Source: Maribacter flavus (lineage in GTDB: Bacteria > Bacteroidota > Bacteroidia > Flavobacteriales > Flavobacteriaceae). Taken from it: a stretch of DNA of 64,000 nt. How positions within the stretch are numbered: position 1 is the stretch's first letter; every line of letters starts with the position of its first letter. The stretch is from the NCBI RefSeq assembly GCF_008386635.1, contig NZ_VUOE01000001.1:1488001-1552000 (forward strand), read 5' to 3'. Made by a program: the position numbers and the translations under genes. The notes under the pieces were generated by a model. It had not been told where the DNA came from. It saw only the letters and a list, made by a program, of their open reading frames with translations, and ran no database searches. Shown here piece after piece: positions 62,310 to 64,000 of the stretch.

Positions 62310-62921
62310 TTAGTATTTCTCCTCAGATGAATTAATTGGTTGCTAAATACAACCAATAAGCATTATTAAAGACCTCTCTTTTTTGACCTCGATTGAAGCC
62401 ATCAGTTTAGCTCGACACTTATTTTGAAACAACATTTATGGACTTGAAAAAGGGTTTTTATAAAATCAATATGACCATTTAGAAAGGAGACAAAACAGAA
62501 TTCAGGTTTTAGACAATATTACTGAAGTTGCACAAAAAAGTAAAACATTTTAGATTTCTTATATGAAAAGACCAGACTTAACAAAAATATATAATCGTAG
62601 CAAAAAATTAAACAGGCCCATCTGGCTTTGAAATCTTAATCAAAAATTGTCAAATAAAAGAGCATTATTCACGTTACGTATTGGGTTGAAACAGTTTATT
62701 CCAAGGAAAGAAAACACGGAATGGCTTTTGATAGGATATATCACCCCTAAAGAATGTCAATTATGGATAATTGAAAACCAAAAAATAGGTTGCTCTTAAT
62801 CAAAAATCAGAAGACGCTTGTTACCCATCGAAATATTTCAAAAACACTTTGAAATCAAATTAATATAGTTTCCCTCTCAATTGTTTTGATAATTTTATTT
62901 CTAGACAAACTAATGACAAAT
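62310..62921. other. Gene-poor AT-rich region with possible coding debris
   Basis: These 612 bp contain no intact gene. The plus-strand stretch 62631-62799 reads as about 50 codons with protein-like composition (KRALFTLRIGLKQFIPRKEN ... GYITPKECQLWII) ending in TAA, preceded in frame by a stop. I do not recognise it. Other pieces break into short frames with frequent stops. The region probably represents decayed genes next to the quinoprotein remnant. Confidence 0.4.
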
Positions 62922-64000
62922 ATGAAAAAATGCCTATTACTATCCTCCTTTCTAATTATTAGTTTTAAAGGTTTTGCACAAATATCTTTTGAGAAGGGGT
63001 ATTTCATAGATAATTCCGGACAAATTTTTGATTGCTTTATTAGGAATGTGGATTGGAAAGACAACCCAGTTGATTTTGAGTATAAACTTTCAAAAGAAGG
63101 CAAACCCAAAAGAACTTCTCTTATTTACATTAAAGAGTTTGGGATAGGAACTTCTGTTAAGTTTGTTCGAGCAACAGTAAATATTGACAAGTCTAGTGAG
63201 GACCTCAATAGAATGGGAAAGGATAGAAACCCTATTTTTGAAAAGGAAAATGTTTTCCTGGAAGTATTGACAAAAGGATATGCGAGTTTATACCAATATC
63301 GCAACGGAGGCTTAAAACGATTCTTTTATTCGATAGACGCAAACCAGATTGAGCCATTAGTTTTCAAGTATTACTTGATTGATAAAGACAAAAAGGGAAC
63401 AAATAACCGATTTAAACAACAATTATGGAATGAATTAAGTTGTGCAGGAATAAAAAAGGAACAGTTAGAGAAATTGACCTATACAAAAAACAGTCTTACC
63501 AATTATTTTATAAAATTCAACGAGTGTAGTGGCCAACAATTTAAGGTTTTCGGCACGAAATCTAAATATGACTTCTTCAATTTTACAGTTAGGCCTCGCA
63601 TAAATAGATCATCATTGGTTGTTTCGAATTTTTTTGGAGGGTCAAAATATGCAGATTTTGGGAGTAAAACTGGATTAGGTTTTGGTATTGAAACAGAGTT
63701 TGTTTTGCCTTTTCAAAAGAACAAATGGGGACTAATAATTGAGCCAACTTACCATATGGGCTTTAAAGAAACAAAAACAACCGGTATAAATGATGGTTCG
63801 GGGGCTAATTCAATAGCTAGTTTATCATATAGTTCTATTGAACTACCAGTGGGGCTTCGGCATTATTTTTTTCTTAAAGAAAAATCCAAATTGTTTATAA
63901 ATGCTTCCTATGTATACGACATTAATTCTGAAACTACTTTAATTATTCAAAGAACAGATAACCCTACGATAACCACATTGACAGGCAAAAGTTCAACCAA
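62922..64000 (+). CDS. Outer-membrane beta-barrel protein (partial, 3' end outside window)
   Basis: The frame is open from ATG 62922 to the window end, at least 359 codons. It starts with a signal peptide (MKKCLLLSSFLIISFKGFAQ). Residues about 20-215 are a non-barrel domain with EKGYFIDNSGQIFDCFIRNVDW. From about residue 220 amphipathic strands typical of a porin-like barrel begin (FNFTVRPRINRSSLVVSNFFGG, GFGIETEFVLPFQKNKWGLIIEP, IELPVGLRHYFFLKEKSKLFINAS). This fits the outer-membrane beta-barrel family 2 seen in many Bacteroidota. An in-frame ATG at 62913 is an alternative start. Confidence 0.75.
   Translation, partial: MKKCLLLSSFLIISFKGFAQISFEKGYFIDNSGQIFDCFIRNVDWKDNPVDFEYKLSKEGKPKRTSLIYIKEFGIGTSVKFVRATVNIDKSSEDLNRMGKDRNPIFEKENVFLEVLTKGYASLYQYRNGGLKRFFYSIDANQIEPLVFKYYLIDKDKKGTNNRFKQQLWNELSCAGIKKEQLEKLTYTKNSLTNYFIKFNECSGQQFKVFGTKSKYDFFNFTVRPRINRSSLVVSNFFGGSKYADFGSKTGLGFGIETEFVLPFQKNKWGLIIEPTYHMGFKETKTTGINDGSGANSIASLSYSSIELPVGLRHYFFLKEKSKLFINASYVYDINSETTLIIQRTDNPTITTLTGKSST

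Overview
The window looks like chromosomal DNA of a gliding, surface-associated marine member of the Flavobacteriaceae (Bacteroidota). The grounds are a type IX secretion (T9SS) and gliding gene set with type B sorting domains, PorP/SprF barrels and a PorE-like OmpA protein. Other markers are DUF4837, DUF4175 and GIN-domain proteins, very weak Shine-Dalgarno signals, several TAnnTTTG-type -7 promoter elements, and a sulfatase/symporter accessory region. Base composition is moderate and drops visibly around 41.4-45 kb, 48.6-49.3 kb and 51.7-53.3 kb.

Layout. 0-8.5 kb holds housekeeping genes: a PorE-like OmpA protein cut by the window edge, a small membrane protein, a DUF4837 lipoprotein, an MltD-like LysM transglycosylase, pgk, holB, a DoxX-like protein, tRNA-Cys, a second aberrant tRNA-Cys-like gene, and folB. 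8.5-29 kb is a minus-strand surface-adhesin locus ordered like the Flavobacterium sprC-sprD-sprB-sprF cluster. It has a type B sorted Ig-like protein, a PorP-like barrel fused to two SPOR-like repeats, a 4850-residue SprB-like adhesin and an SprF-like barrel. 29-41 kb carries glnS, an SPFH protein, a lipoprotein, a YdeI-like protein ending in a CDGSH motif, a TSUP permease, an NPP-type phosphodiesterase, gltX and a giant DUF4175 protein. 41-48.6 kb holds ybeY, mnmG, a methyltransferase, an OmpH/Skp protein, a LysE transporter, a GIN-domain protein and rnr. 48.6-49.3 kb is a 711 bp AT-rich gene-free gap between divergent genes. 49.3-51.7 kb holds rpiB, a CDF metal exporter, a PH-domain protein and a GNAT. 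51.7-55.9 kb is a nuclease and restriction-modification island. 55.9-64 kb holds an NlpC/P60 hydrolase, a sulfatase, a coupled ligase / 39-aa protein / symporter operon, gene remnants and a barrel protein cut by the window end.

Main observations. (1) The SprB-like adhesin has about 43 Cys-to-Cys modules organised as a higher-order repeat of seven modules (621-651 codons per period), with one non-repeat domain of about 195 residues inserted. (2) The upstream regions of the sprC-like and sprB-like genes share the same operator-like element: two ACAACA half-sites exactly 21 bp apart, at similar distance from each start codon. A strong terminator separates the sprD-like from the sprB-like gene, so the locus probably forms two co-regulated transcripts. 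(3) Two parS-like CACGTG palindromes flank mnmG, one inside the last codons of ybeY. With the nearby AT-rich gap this suggests the window is close to the replication origin. (4) The second tRNA-Cys-like gene has an aberrant anticodon arm. (5) A 39-aa membrane protein is translationally coupled to the symporter. (6) A long nested palindrome lies at 32.1-32.2 kb.

All family assignments are from reading motifs by eye; no database search was run.
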